From assembly GCA_024275995.1 (NCBI GenBank), contig JAJRYB010000111.1, positions 1 to 33,432 of the forward strand: a stretch of 33,432 bases of DNA, given 5' to 3'. The translations under genes and the position numbers were made by a program. The stretch comes from Planctomycetota bacterium. Lineage in GTDB: Bacteria; Planctomycetota; Phycisphaerae; SM23-33. Numbering within the stretch: the stretch's first letter is position 1; every line of letters starts with the position of its first letter. The notes under the pieces were generated by a model. That model saw only the letters and a program-made list of their open reading frames with translations. It had not been told where the DNA came from and made no database searches. This document shows positions 14,410-22,638 of the stretch, one piece after another.

Positions 14410-16803
14410 ATGCCCCGAACCGGCCACGATGGAAACGGAACCAAGATTGCTTTCGTAAGCGACTACCTCCCCCGCAAGTGCGGAATCGCCACGTTCACAC
14501 ACGACCTGTGCAACGCGGTGGCCCTCGCCGGTGGGAAGAAGTACGGAATATTCAATATCGCAATGAACGACGTTCCGGAAGGATACCCCTACCCGCCGCG
14601 CGTTCGTTTCGAAGTTCGCCAGAACGTTCAGGCGGATTATCGCCTGGCGGCGGAGTTCCTCAACATTCAGCAGGTCTCGGCAGTCTGCCTTCAGCACGAG
14701 TACGGTATTTTCGGCGGCCTGTGCGGCTCGCATATCCTGGCGATGCTGCGGCGCCTTCGTCGCCCGCTGGTCACCACGCTGCACACGGTCCTGAATGAAC
14801 CGAACGACCAGCAGCACCTCGTGCTCCAGGAGATCGGCAGGCTATCGGACCGTATGGTGGTCATGAGCGAGATGGCGAATTCCATCCTGCACGAAGTGTA
14901 TGACATTCCGCTGGAGCGGATCGTAATGATTCCGCACGGTATTCCGGACGTTCCGTTCGTTGATCCGAACTTTTTCAAGGACCAGTTCGGCGTCGAGGGC
15001 AGGAAGGTTCTACTGACGTTCGGGCTGCTCTCGCCGGGTAAAGGCCTGGAATATGTCGTCGAAGCGATGCCGCAGATCGTCGAGAAGCACCCGGAGGTCG
15101 CTTACATCATCCTCGGCGCCACGCACCCGCACGTAAAACGCGAAAACGGAGAGGAGTACCGCAACGGGCTTACACGCCGGGCGAGCGAACTTGGCGTGGC
15201 GGACAACATTATCTTCGTCAACCGTTTCGTCGAGCTGGAGGAGTTGTGCGAGTACCTCGGCGCCGCGGACCTGTACGTGACGCCCTACCTCCACGAAGCG
15301 CAGATCACTTCCGGAACGCTCGCCTACGCGATGGGAACCGGAAAAGCGACGGTCTCCACCCCCTATTGGTACGCCAAGGAAATGCTCGCCGACGAGCGGG
15401 GTCGGCTGGTTCCGTTCCGCGATTCCGACGCCATCGCCAGGGAGGTTCTGGACCTGCTGGACAACGAAACCGAGCTGAACGCGATGCGCAAGCGATCGTA
15501 CAATTTCTGTCGCAAGATGACGTGGCCAAAGGTGGGACAGGCGTACCTGGACGTCTTCGCCGAGGCTACGAAAACGTGGGTCGACAGGCAGCGCGTCACC
15601 GTTGCTGTCGCCGAATCCGCGCCGACGCCCGGCAAGCAGGATGAACTGCCCGAGACGGACCTGAGGCACTTTCGCGTGATGACGGACGATACGGGCATTC
15701 TTCAACATGCGAGATATTCGACGCCCGATAGGAATCACGGATATTGCACCGACGACGTCGCGCGCGGCCTGATCGTCGCGGCAATGCACTGGGACCAGTC
15801 GGAAGACAATTCGGTCCTGCCGATCATGCAGACTTACCTGTCGTTCCTCGCACACGCATATGACGAAAAAAACGGGCGATTCCTGAACTTCATGAACTAT
15901 GATCGCACGTGGGCGGAGATGGTCGGCAGCGAAGACAGTCACGGCAGAGCGCTGTGGGGGCTAGGCATGGGGGTGGCGCTGTGCCCGTACGAATCCATGA
16001 TCGCCCTGGCGACGCAGCTGTTCCAGCATGGTCTGCACGCCGTCGAAAATTTCTCCTCGCCGCGTGCGTGGGCGTTTACGATCGTGGGAATCCACGCGTA
16101 CCTGCGCCGCTTCGGAGGCGATTCCGACGCCCGTCGGATTCGCGCGTTGCTGAGCGAGAAATTGTTCCAGCACTTCGTCGATAACATGACGGACGACTGG
16201 GCATGGTGCGAAAACACCGTCACCTACGCCAACGCCAAACTACCTCACGCCCTGTTGATGAGCGGAAAGTGGATGGGGCGCGACGACATGATCGACGTCG
16301 GGAAGCGGGCTTTGCAATGGCTGCTGGACGTGCAGACCAATGATGGGATACTGTCGATAATCGGAACGGACGGCTGGTACACCCGCGGTGGAACCAAGGC
16401 GCAGTTCGACCAGCAGCCCATCGAGGCGCACGCCCTGGTGGACGCGTGCATCGAAGCCTACCACGTAACGCGGGAAGAACACTGGATCGACCAGGCGCGC
16501 AAGGCGTTCCTGTGGTTCCTTGGCGATAACGACCTGCGCAGGCCCTTGTACGACTTCACCACCGGAGGATGCCGCGATGGACTTCACGTTGATCGCGTTA
16601 ACGAAAACCAGGGCGCCGAAAGCGTTCTCGCCTGGCTGATGAGCCTGCTTTTGATGCACGATTTGCAAATGGAACAAACGCTCGGGCAGTTAGCTGCCGA
16701 TGAGAAAGTACAAGAGAGGCCGGTCCGCAAGGCCATAAAACCAGTTGGAACAGTGATAAGTGCAAGGAAAGAGGATGAAGTCACCCATAGTAATGATCAG
16801 TAG
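14410..16803 (+). CDS. GT4-family glycosyltransferase fused to a helical C-terminal domain
   Basis: 797 aa. The N-terminal half (about 10-400) is a GT-B glycosyltransferase of family GT4: KIAFVSDYLPRKCGIATFTH at the start, HEYGIFGG, MIPHGIPDVPF in the middle, FGLLSPGKGLEYVVEAMPQI beginning the nucleotide-sugar domain, and a C-terminal QITSGTLAYAMGTGKATVST. The second half (about 430-770) looks like an alpha/alpha barrel: HGYCTDDVARGLIVA, SHGRALWGLGMGVAL, TDGWYTRGG, DQQPIEAHALVDACIEAY and NQGAESVLAWL. Such fusions may build and trim or bind a glycan; the substrate is unknown. ATG 14410 has AGGAAGG just upstream. The 190-bp gap from the tRNA holds no other gene. The end overlaps the next gene by 29 bases. 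Confidence 0.88.
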   Translation: MPRTGHDGNGTKIAFVSDYLPRKCGIATFTHDLCNAVALAGGKKYGIFNIAMNDVPEGYPYPPRVRFEVRQNVQADYRLAAEFLNIQQVSAVCLQHEYGIFGGLCGSHILAMLRRLRRPLVTTLHTVLNEPNDQQHLVLQEIGRLSDRMVVMSEMANSILHEVYDIPLERIVMIPHGIPDVPFVDPNFFKDQFGVEGRKVLLTFGLLSPGKGLEYVVEAMPQIVEKHPEVAYIILGATHPHVKRENGEEYRNGLTRRASELGVADNIIFVNRFVELEELCEYLGAADLYVTPYLHEAQITSGTLAYAMGTGKATVSTPYWYAKEMLADERGRLVPFRDSDAIAREVLDLLDNETELNAMRKRSYNFCRKMTWPKVGQAYLDVFAEATKTWVDRQRVTVAVAESAPTPGKQDELPETDLRHFRVMTDDTGILQHARYSTPDRNHGYCTDDVARGLIVAAMHWDQSEDNSVLPIMQTYLSFLAHAYDEKNGRFLNFMNYDRTWAEMVGSEDSHGRALWGLGMGVALCPYESMIALATQLFQHGLHAVENFSSPRAWAFTIVGIHAYLRRFGGDSDARRIRALLSEKLFQHFVDNMTDDWAWCENTVTYANAKLPHALLMSGKWMGRDDMIDVGKRALQWLLDVQTNDGILSIIGTDGWYTRGGTKAQFDQQPIEAHALVDACIEAYHVTREEHWIDQARKAFLWFLGDNDLRRPLYDFTTGGCRDGLHVDRVNENQGAESVLAWLMSLLLMHDLQMEQTLGQLAADEKVQERPVRKAIKPVGTVISARKEDEVTHSNDQ

Positions 16804-18001
16804 TTACCCGCCCCGCCTCTGCGGGATCGGGACTTTTTGCGAAGAAGCCCGCGAGTTCATCCAGAAACACAACCCCGATCGGGAAGTGCTCGTTATCAGC
16901 CACACCGACGGCGAAGGCGATGGCGTCTTCCCGCTGATCGACATGTCGAAAAGGGACTGGTGGCGCGCCGTAGCCGAGAAGGTGCATGATCTGGACCCTC
17001 ACGCAGTGCACATCGAGCATGAGTACGGGCTGTACGAGTACTGCGACGAGCGCGGTCACGGCGACGGGAACCAGGGCTTTCTGGACCTACTGGACGCCAT
17101 CAGCGACGTGCCTACCGTCGTCGAACCACACACTGTGCACGGACGCCTTACGGATTTCGAGGCGGATTTCATCTTCAAAATGACACGCCGCGCAAACGTG
17201 GTGCTCTTCAAGTGCCACTACCAGAAGTGGCGTCTGGACTGGAACTTCGCCGGAAAAGGCTGGCCGACCCCACGGAATATTATGGTCGTGCCGCACGGTG
17301 CGCGTTCCGATCGGCGATATTCACTCGCCGAGGTCGTCGAACTGCGGAAGGAACTCGATATAGACAAGGTCGGGCAACTGTCTACGCATCTGGTCGGGCT
17401 TATCGGATGGATACAAAGCAACAAGCGGTGGGACATCCTCACCAGCATGTGGGAGGAAATCGCCAGGGAAATCCACGAGCGCACCGGGGAAGATTGGGAC
17501 CTCCTTGCCGCCGGAACCTGGCGCGATCCGAACCACAAGAACGATTATGACAAATATCGCAACGAAGTGGACGTACTCGAGCAGAAAGGTCTGGCCCACT
17601 ACTACGAGTTCGTTCCGCGCGGCGATATTTACTACAAGATGATGGCAGTGTGCGACTTTATCGTGCTTCCGAGCACGGACGAAACCCAGTCGGGAACGCT
17701 GGCACGAATCATCGCGTTGAACAAGCCTTACATCACCACCGCACCGATGGAAGGACTTACCGCCCAGACGCTCGAAAGCGACGGCGGACTCCTGTTCACC
17801 ACGAAGGACATGCTGAAGCGCCACGTGATCGATCTGGCCTGTAACGAAGGGATGCGTATGCGCCTCGGCGAGAACCTCAAGCACTACCTCGATACGGTCG
17901 TGAGCTGGGAAGTCGTCGCCGAGCAGTACATCGACGCATACGAACTCGCCCGCGAGGCGACGCGGACCGGAAAGCCCGTCCTCCAGCCGATGGAATTTTA
18001 A
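16775..18001 (+). CDS. GT4-type glycosyltransferase
   Basis: 408 aa GT-B glycosyltransferase. It opens with PIVMISSYPPRLCGIGTFCE, like its neighbour, then VHIEHEYGLYE, VVEPHTVHGR, MVVPHGARSDRR, LIGWIQSNKRWDIL and a C-terminal STDETQSGTLARIIALNKPY. ATG 16775 has AGGAAAGAGG directly upstream and lies inside the end of the previous gene, so the two are cotranscribed and probably act on one glycan. Compared with typical GT4 enzymes the EX7E-type motif region is altered (DETQSGTLARI), as in the first gene (EAQITSGTLAY). Donor and acceptor cannot be named. Confidence 0.85.
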   Translation: MKSPIVMISSYPPRLCGIGTFCEEAREFIQKHNPDREVLVISHTDGEGDGVFPLIDMSKRDWWRAVAEKVHDLDPHAVHIEHEYGLYEYCDERGHGDGNQGFLDLLDAISDVPTVVEPHTVHGRLTDFEADFIFKMTRRANVVLFKCHYQKWRLDWNFAGKGWPTPRNIMVVPHGARSDRRYSLAEVVELRKELDIDKVGQLSTHLVGLIGWIQSNKRWDILTSMWEEIAREIHERTGEDWDLLAAGTWRDPNHKNDYDKYRNEVDVLEQKGLAHYYEFVPRGDIYYKMMAVCDFIVLPSTDETQSGTLARIIALNKPYITTAPMEGLTAQTLESDGGLLFTTKDMLKRHVIDLACNEGMRMRLGENLKHYLDTVVSWEVVAEQYIDAYELAREATRTGKPVLQPMEF

Positions 18002-18027
18002 GGCACCCTAAGATCGCCCATTACGGA

Positions 18028-18070
18028 TTGACGCGCCGGGACTCGTGATGTATAATTCTTACCGGTAAGA
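18028..18070 (+). promoter_or_regulatory. vapBC promoter with palindromic operator
   Basis: TTGACG (18028-18033) and TATAAT (18051-18056) are separated by exactly 17 bp, a near-consensus housekeeping promoter. Directly downstream is a perfect 14-bp palindrome, TCTTACCGGTAAGA (18057-18070), where the start point would fall. Antitoxin-toxin complexes of this family usually repress their own promoter through such a site. Confidence 0.85.
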
Positions 18071-18089
18071 GTAATACAGGAAAAGAGCC

Positions 18090-18317
18090 ATGAAAATAAC
18101 CTCCAAAGGACAGGTTACGATCCCCCAGCATCTCCGCGAGAAAACGGGAATCGTTCCCGGAAGCGACGTGGAGTTTTCCGAGAAAAACGGCAAGCTGTTC
18201 CTCAAAAAGACGAAAAGGCATGGCCGGGGGAAAAAGTTGGTTGAAAGGATGCGCGGGCATGGAAACGTGCGGATGAGCACCGATGAGATACTCGCGCTGA
18301 CCCGGGGCGCCAAGTAA
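18090..18317 (+). CDS. vapB: AbrB/MazE-fold antitoxin (VapB type)
   Basis: 75 aa. The N-terminus MKITSKGQVTIPQHLREKTG is the classic swapped-hairpin AbrB DNA-binding domain, followed by GSDVEFSEKNGKLFLKK. The C-terminal tail (about 45-75) would wrap the toxin. AGGAAAAG precedes ATG 18090. It overlaps the toxin gene by one base. Expected to bind the 14-bp palindrome in its own promoter. Confidence 0.92.
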   Translation: MKITSKGQVTIPQHLREKTGIVPGSDVEFSEKNGKLFLKKTKRHGRGKKLVERMRGHGNVRMSTDEILALTRGAK

Positions 18318-18718
18318 TGCCGACGATGGTCGATTCGTGCATTCTGCTCGACGTATTCACGGAGGACCTGAAGTGGTTTGAGTGGTCTTCTCACGCCCTG
18401 AGCGAACAGGCCGATTCGGGCATGCTGGTGGTAAACCCGGCCATTTACGCGGAAGTGTCCATCCGCTTCAGCCGGATCGAGGAACTGGAGTCGCTCTTGC
18501 CGCCCGATGTGTTCGAGCACCGTCCAATCCCGCGCGAGGCAGCTTTTCTGGCGGGAAAATGTTTCCTGAAATATCGGCGACGGGGAGGCAAAAAGGCGCT
18601 TCCGCTACCGGACTTTCTTATCGGTGCGCACGCCGCGGTCGAAAATCTTCCGCTGATTACGCGCGATGCGAAGCGGTTCCAAACCTACTTTCCAACGGTC
18701 AAGCTGATCTGCCCGTAG
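18317..18718 (+). CDS. vapC: PIN-domain ribonuclease toxin (VapC type)
   Basis: 133-aa PIN-domain protein. The acidic metal-binding residues are Asp6 (MVDSCILLDVF), Glu46 (AEVSIRF), Asp99 (LPDFLIGAHA) and Asp117 (ITRDAKRF), the full set for an active ribonuclease. VapC toxins cut tRNA or rRNA when the antitoxin is degraded; the target here is unknown. It follows the antitoxin with a 1-base overlap and ends before a strong terminator. Confidence 0.92.
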   Translation: MPTMVDSCILLDVFTEDLKWFEWSSHALSEQADSGMLVVNPAIYAEVSIRFSRIEELESLLPPDVFEHRPIPREAAFLAGKCFLKYRRRGGKKALPLPDFLIGAHAAVENLPLITRDAKRFQTYFPTVKLICP

Positions 18719-18789
18719 GGTCTGCGCAGCAGATTCCACCTCGGCCCATTCGATATGTTCGCATACATGAGTGATGCAGCGAACGAGAC

Positions 18790-18831
18790 AAACGCGGCGG
18801 CCTTTTATGTATAAGAAAGGCCGCCGCGTTT
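18790..18831. terminator. Bidirectional terminator between vapC and hcp
   Basis: AAACGCGGCGGCCTTT (18790-18805) and its exact complement (18816-18831) form a 16-bp perfect stem with a 10-base loop, flanked by A and T runs on both strands. The two genes converge on it. Confidence 0.95.
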
Positions 18832-18870
18832 TGTTTGCGTTTTCGTTTTCGCACAGCAGTCGACGGCGAT

Positions 18871-20514
18871 TTACGCCAGCGCCGCGGCGATATCTTCCTG
18901 CGGAGTCGAGATCGGAGCGAGGGCGAAGTTTTCCACCAGCACGTTAAGCACCGCCGGGGAAACGAACGCCGGAAGCGACGGGCCTATCTTTATGTTCGTA
19001 ACGCCCAGGTGCAGCAGCGTCAGCAGGATAGCGCAGGCCTTCTGCTCGTACCAGCTGAGGATTATCGTCAACGGCAGATCGTTGACGCTGCAATCGAACG
19101 CGCCTGCCAAGGCGACGGCGATCTGGATCGCCGAATACGCGTCGTTGCATTGTCCGCAGTCCAGCAGGCGCGGGATCCCGTCGATATCGCCGAACGGCAG
19201 CTTATTGAAGCGGAACTTCCCGCAGGCCAGAGTAAGTATCACGCAATCGTCGGGGACCTGCTCAGCCAGCTCGGTGTAATAGTTGCGTCCGGGTTTTGCG
19301 CCGTCACACCCTCCAATCAGGAAAAAGTGGCGCACTTTGCCTGCCTTGACGGCCTCGATGACCTTATCGGCGACGTTCATGACGGCGTTGTGCGCGAAAC
19401 CGATGGTGATGAACTGCTCCGGCACATCTTCGGTAAACCCATCGGCCGCCAGCGCCGCGTCGATTGCTGGTGAAAAATCGCCGTCGGCGATATGCGTAAC
19501 GTCCGGAAAGGCTACCAGTCCGGACGTGAAAATCCGGCCCTTGTAACTCTCGCGAGGTTTCTGGATGCAATTGGTGGTCATCACGATCGCGCCGGGGAAC
19601 TCGTCGAATTCCTTCGCCTGGTCCTGCCACGCGCCACCATAGTTGCCAACCAGATGGGCGTACTTTTTCAGGCCCGGATAGGCCAGGCACGGAAGCATCT
19701 CCCCGTGCGTGTAAACGTTGACGCCCTTCCCTTCGGTCTGCTGGAGGATCGCATCGAGGTCCTTCAGGTCGTGGCCGGATACCAGCAGGCACTTGCCCCT
19801 GATGGGCGTAACGCGGACCTGCGTCGGCTCGGGGTGTCCGTAGGCACCGGTGTTGGCCTTATCGAGCAGCTCCATAACCTTCAGGTTCAACTCGCCGACG
19901 GCAAGGGCTTTCGCCGTCAGTTCGGCCAGGTCCGTGGGGTTCTCAGCCAGGAACGAGAGCATCCCCTCAAAACCGGCATAGATATCGTCGTCCTCGACGC
20001 CAAGAACATGAGCGTGATCGGCGTAGGCGGCCGAACCCTTCAGCCCGTACAGGATCAACTCCCGGAGGCTGACGACGTCCGGCCCGTCCACGGCGATGCG
20101 CTTGTCGATTCGCAGCGCCTCGGCCATCGCGAGAATGCCCTCGCGCGCGTCGGGAAGATCGCAGGGATCGCAGAGGAACTCCGGCTCCTTGCCCGCCTTG
20201 GCGCACGCCTCGGCGTATTGGTCTTTAAGGCGCAGGCCCAACTGCTTCGCCCTGGCGATGGTCTGCTCCAGGCGATCCGGGTCGAAATCGACGTTCGTCA
20301 CCGTTGCGAACAGCGCTTCGATAATGAACACGTCAACTTCGCGATCGGTAATTCCAAGCTCCCGCAGGCGATGGGCATAGCGCGACAGGCCCTTTGCCGC
20401 CTGGACAAGCACGTCCTGAAGCGCCGCGACCTGAGCGTCTTTGCCGCAAACGCCCTTCACGGTGCAACCTTCGCCCTTGGCGGTCTGCTCGCATTGATAG
20501 CAAAACATTGTCAT
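18871..20514 (-). CDS. hcp: Hybrid cluster protein (hydroxylamine / NO reductase)
   Basis: 547 aa, the family's usual length. Hcp holds a cubane and a hybrid Fe-S-O cluster and acts on NO or hydroxylamine in anaerobes. The N-terminal cysteines Cys5, Cys8, Cys17 and Cys23 (CYQCEQTAKGEGCTVKGVC) have the spacing CX2CX8CX5C, as in strict anaerobes such as Desulfovibrio and unlike the longer enterobacterial spacing. Hybrid-cluster ligand regions appear as GHDLKDLDAIL, VYTHGEMLPC, TTNCIQKP, LIGGCDGAKPGR and LLDCGQCNDAYS. The ATG overlaps the upstream HD gene stop, with GGAAAGGAAA upstream; a second ATG two codons in is possible. Last gene of the Fd-HD-hcp operon. Confidence 0.97.
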   Translation of the reverse strand: MTMFCYQCEQTAKGEGCTVKGVCGKDAQVAALQDVLVQAAKGLSRYAHRLRELGITDREVDVFIIEALFATVTNVDFDPDRLEQTIARAKQLGLRLKDQYAEACAKAGKEPEFLCDPCDLPDAREGILAMAEALRIDKRIAVDGPDVVSLRELILYGLKGSAAYADHAHVLGVEDDDIYAGFEGMLSFLAENPTDLAELTAKALAVGELNLKVMELLDKANTGAYGHPEPTQVRVTPIRGKCLLVSGHDLKDLDAILQQTEGKGVNVYTHGEMLPCLAYPGLKKYAHLVGNYGGAWQDQAKEFDEFPGAIVMTTNCIQKPRESYKGRIFTSGLVAFPDVTHIADGDFSPAIDAALAADGFTEDVPEQFITIGFAHNAVMNVADKVIEAVKAGKVRHFFLIGGCDGAKPGRNYYTELAEQVPDDCVILTLACGKFRFNKLPFGDIDGIPRLLDCGQCNDAYSAIQIAVALAGAFDCSVNDLPLTIILSWYEQKACAILLTLLHLGVTNIKIGPSLPAFVSPAVLNVLVENFALAPISTPQEDIAAALA

Positions 20515-21059
20515 GTCATTTTCCTTTCCAGGTAGATTCTTTCAGCGATGCGTTTTCCCGTGCTGGTTTTGAAAACTTTTTCGATACGTTTTCGCAGCGA
20601 TTCGCTATCCGCGATACTGGCCTCGGCTGCAATGTTCACGAGCCAGTCGGCGTCCCAGATTATCCGGAACTCCGGCGTGTCGATATCTCTGTCGCTGTGA
20701 TGGTTGGCTATTATCCGGCAGACGTGCTCAATCGTCCGCTCGTCGAATCCGCGGGTGGCGAGAATCTCTCGCGCAATCGGAGGGCCTTCGATTTCCTGGT
20801 ATTTCCCCGCCGCGGAACCGTACTTCAACTCCGCCTGCGGTATTCCGATATCGTGCAGAATCGCCGCCGTGACAACAACCTTCGGCGAGGTGTTTTCGTT
20901 TTCGCCGGCGAGTATCTCCCCGGCGTAAGCGAGCACCTTCATCGCATGGTCGATGCGCCGCTGGTCTCCGCTGAAGACGCCTCGCATGGCGTCGAGCAAC
21001 CTTGCCCGCAGTTCGTCGGGCATTTCGTCGTCGGGGAGGTTTGTAATTTCGGGTTTCAT
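20511..21059 (-). CDS. HD-domain hydrolase
   Basis: 182 aa with the metal-binding residues of an HD phosphohydrolase: His38 (RRIDHAMKVL), His69-Asp70 (AAILHDIGIP), His120 (IIANHHSD) and Asp136 (IIWDADWLVN). Substrate unknown; HD proteins of this size act on nucleotides or phosphate esters. Overlaps the ferredoxin gene upstream and hcp downstream by ATGA junctions, so it is fixed in this redox operon. A role in repair or in nucleotide signalling during nitrosative stress is inference. Confidence 0.88.
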   Translation of the reverse strand: MKPEITNLPDDEMPDELRARLLDAMRGVFSGDQRRIDHAMKVLAYAGEILAGENENTSPKVVVTAAILHDIGIPQAELKYGSAAGKYQEIEGPPIAREILATRGFDERTIEHVCRIIANHHSDRDIDTPEFRIIWDADWLVNIAAEASIADSESLRKRIEKVFKTSTGKRIAERIYLERKMT

Positions 21060-21793
21060 GATTCCTGATCGTCCCGAAGCGTGCCGTCGATTCCGACCGT
21101 CACGCCGCTCAGGACGATATCATCCCTGCCGGACAGTTCCAGCGCCGCCCGGACGACATGGAGCAGCCCGGAGCAGCACGGAACGTCCATGTGGGCGACG
21201 GTTATCGATTTTACGTCGTTGTTTGCAAAGATGGCGGCAAGTTTTTCGACATAGGGCTGAACATCGTCGAGCTTCGGACAGGCGATGGCGAGCGTTTTTC
21301 CCGCGAGCAGCCGTTCGTGGAAGTCGCCCATCGCACACGCAACGCAATCCGCCGCGACGAGCATGTCAGCGTCCCGCCACATCTCGGCTCTTTCCGGAAG
21401 CAGCGCAATCTGCACGGGCCAGTGTCCGAGTCGCGACGGTTGGGCGCCGCCACTGCCGGCCGGACCGTCCGCCGTAACCTCGAGCTTCCGCATCGCCATA
21501 CCAGGACAGGTGAACCCAGCCGGCTCATCGACGATAACAGACTGCGCCTCGGACAGGTGAACTTTCACCGCCTGTTCGTCGAATTTGTCCGCCTCTCGCT
21601 GCTCGATTGTGATTGCTCCGCGCGGACACTCGCCAAGGCAGTTGCCGATCCCGTCGCAGAGATTCTCAGCCACAAGCCTCGCCTTTCCGTCGACGATGCG
21701 AATTGCGCCCTCGGCGCAGCTCGGAATGCACGCGCCGCATCCGTCGCACTTGTCCTCGTCGATTTTCACTATTTTCCGCGCTACCATGGCCAT
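21056..21793 (-). CDS. 2x[4Fe-4S] ferredoxin-type protein, partner of Hcp
   Basis: 245 aa. Two ferredoxin cluster motifs are at the N-terminus: CDGCGACIPSCAEGAI and CDGIGNCLGECPRGAI (about 17-62). The C-terminal part has further cysteines (FTCPGM, DCVACAMGDF, LAIACPKL, VPCCSGLLH) that may hold another cluster. Likely the electron donor for Hcp, in place of the Hcr reductase of enterobacteria. ATG 21793 has AGGATGG upstream; a second ATG two codons later is also usable. Confidence 0.88.
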   Translation of the reverse strand: MAMVARKIVKIDEDKCDGCGACIPSCAEGAIRIVDGKARLVAENLCDGIGNCLGECPRGAITIEQREADKFDEQAVKVHLSEAQSVIVDEPAGFTCPGMAMRKLEVTADGPAGSGGAQPSRLGHWPVQIALLPERAEMWRDADMLVAADCVACAMGDFHERLLAGKTLAIACPKLDDVQPYVEKLAAIFANNDVKSITVAHMDVPCCSGLLHVVRAALELSGRDDIVLSGVTVGIDGTLRDDQES

Positions 21794-21839
21794 GATCCAT
21801 CCTGAACGAGATTCGGGACAATTCGAACTTCCAACATTT

Positions 21840-21881
21840 GTTATAGCACCCCACCTTCCCGTAAACCTTGACTTGGGTCAA
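21840..21881 (-). promoter_or_regulatory. FNR/DNR-type operator and promoter of the Fd-HD-hcp operon
   Basis: TTGACTTGGGTCAA (21868-21881) is a perfect TTGAC-N4-GTCAA palindrome of the Crp/Fnr superfamily type. On the minus strand a TATAAC -10 box sits at 21845-21840. With a start about 7 bases further (near 21833) the palindrome centre falls at about -41.5, the classical class II activator position. The Crp/Fnr gene is immediately upstream (ends at 21916). Confidence 0.75.
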
Positions 21882-21915
21882 TTCATCGCTTTTTTTCTCG
21901 CGCCCCGCGAGCGCC

Positions 21916-22605
21916 TCAGTCATCCCGGCACATTCTGCCAAGCGCGTCGAAGTCGCGGATAGTCACCTCCGTACCGCGAACGTCGATTATTCCGGCGTCT
22001 TTCAGCTTTTTAAACGCCCGACTGAGGGTTTCGGCGACGGTCCCGATCGACGCGGCCAGCTGCCTGCGGTTCTGAGCCAGGCGAAAACTGCGAAGCTTCC
22101 CGTCCTGCGATTCGCCCAGCAGCACTCCGGCAAGACGGGCCGGGACCTCCTTGAGCGAAAGGTCTTCGATGAGTCCAGCGAACTGCCTCAGCTTGGCGGA
22201 CAGGCCCGCCATCATCCCCAGAGCGATTTCAGAATTTCCGTCGATAAGTTTCAACACGACGTCGCGCCGCACGACGAGCAGCATCGTGTCCTCCACCGCC
22301 TGGGCGCCCGCGGGAAAGTACGCAGCGGAAAACATAGCCGCCTCGCCGAAAGTCTCGCCCGAACCGTAGAAGTGCAGGATCTGCTCGTCACCCTTCGCCG
22401 ACAGCTTGAAGACTTTCACGCGACCGGCGAGGATCACGAAGAACCTGTCGGCGACCTGTCCGGCACGAAGGATTGTCTCGGCGGCACGGAGCTTGCACCG
22501 CGGACAGTCAGCCAGTAGACGACGCAGGTCCGTTTCGTCGAGAGACGAAAAGACCGCCGTCCGTTGCAAAGCCGATATCGCGTCGTTTTCCGTTTCGCGC
22601 GCCAT
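21916..22605 (-). CDS. Crp/Fnr-family transcription regulator
   Basis: 229 aa. An N-terminal cyclic-nucleotide-binding-like beta-roll (about 20-130) includes ILRAGQVADRFFVILAGRVK and GSGETFGEAAMF. A long dimer helix follows, then a C-terminal helix-turn-helix with RRQLAASIGTVAETLSRAFK and KLKDAGII (about 185-212). FNR-type N-terminal iron-sulfur cysteines are not seen, so it more resembles DNR/HcpR regulators that sense NO, perhaps through haem. By position it probably activates the hcp operon through the TTGAC-N4-GTCAA site. It lies 33 bp after the cysteine desulfurase gene. Confidence 0.9.
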   Translation of the reverse strand: MARETENDAISALQRTAVFSSLDETDLRRLLADCPRCKLRAAETILRAGQVADRFFVILAGRVKVFKLSAKGDEQILHFYGSGETFGEAAMFSAAYFPAGAQAVEDTMLLVVRRDVVLKLIDGNSEIALGMMAGLSAKLRQFAGLIEDLSLKEVPARLAGVLLGESQDGKLRSFRLAQNRRQLAASIGTVAETLSRAFKKLKDAGIIDVRGTEVTIRDFDALGRMCRDD

Positions 22606-22638
22606 TGCGTCGAAGGTCTCGCCTGTTCCCGAAAAGTT

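Noticed and set aside
19492-20535. 347-aa plus-strand frame
   Set aside because: It is the antisense shadow of hcp.
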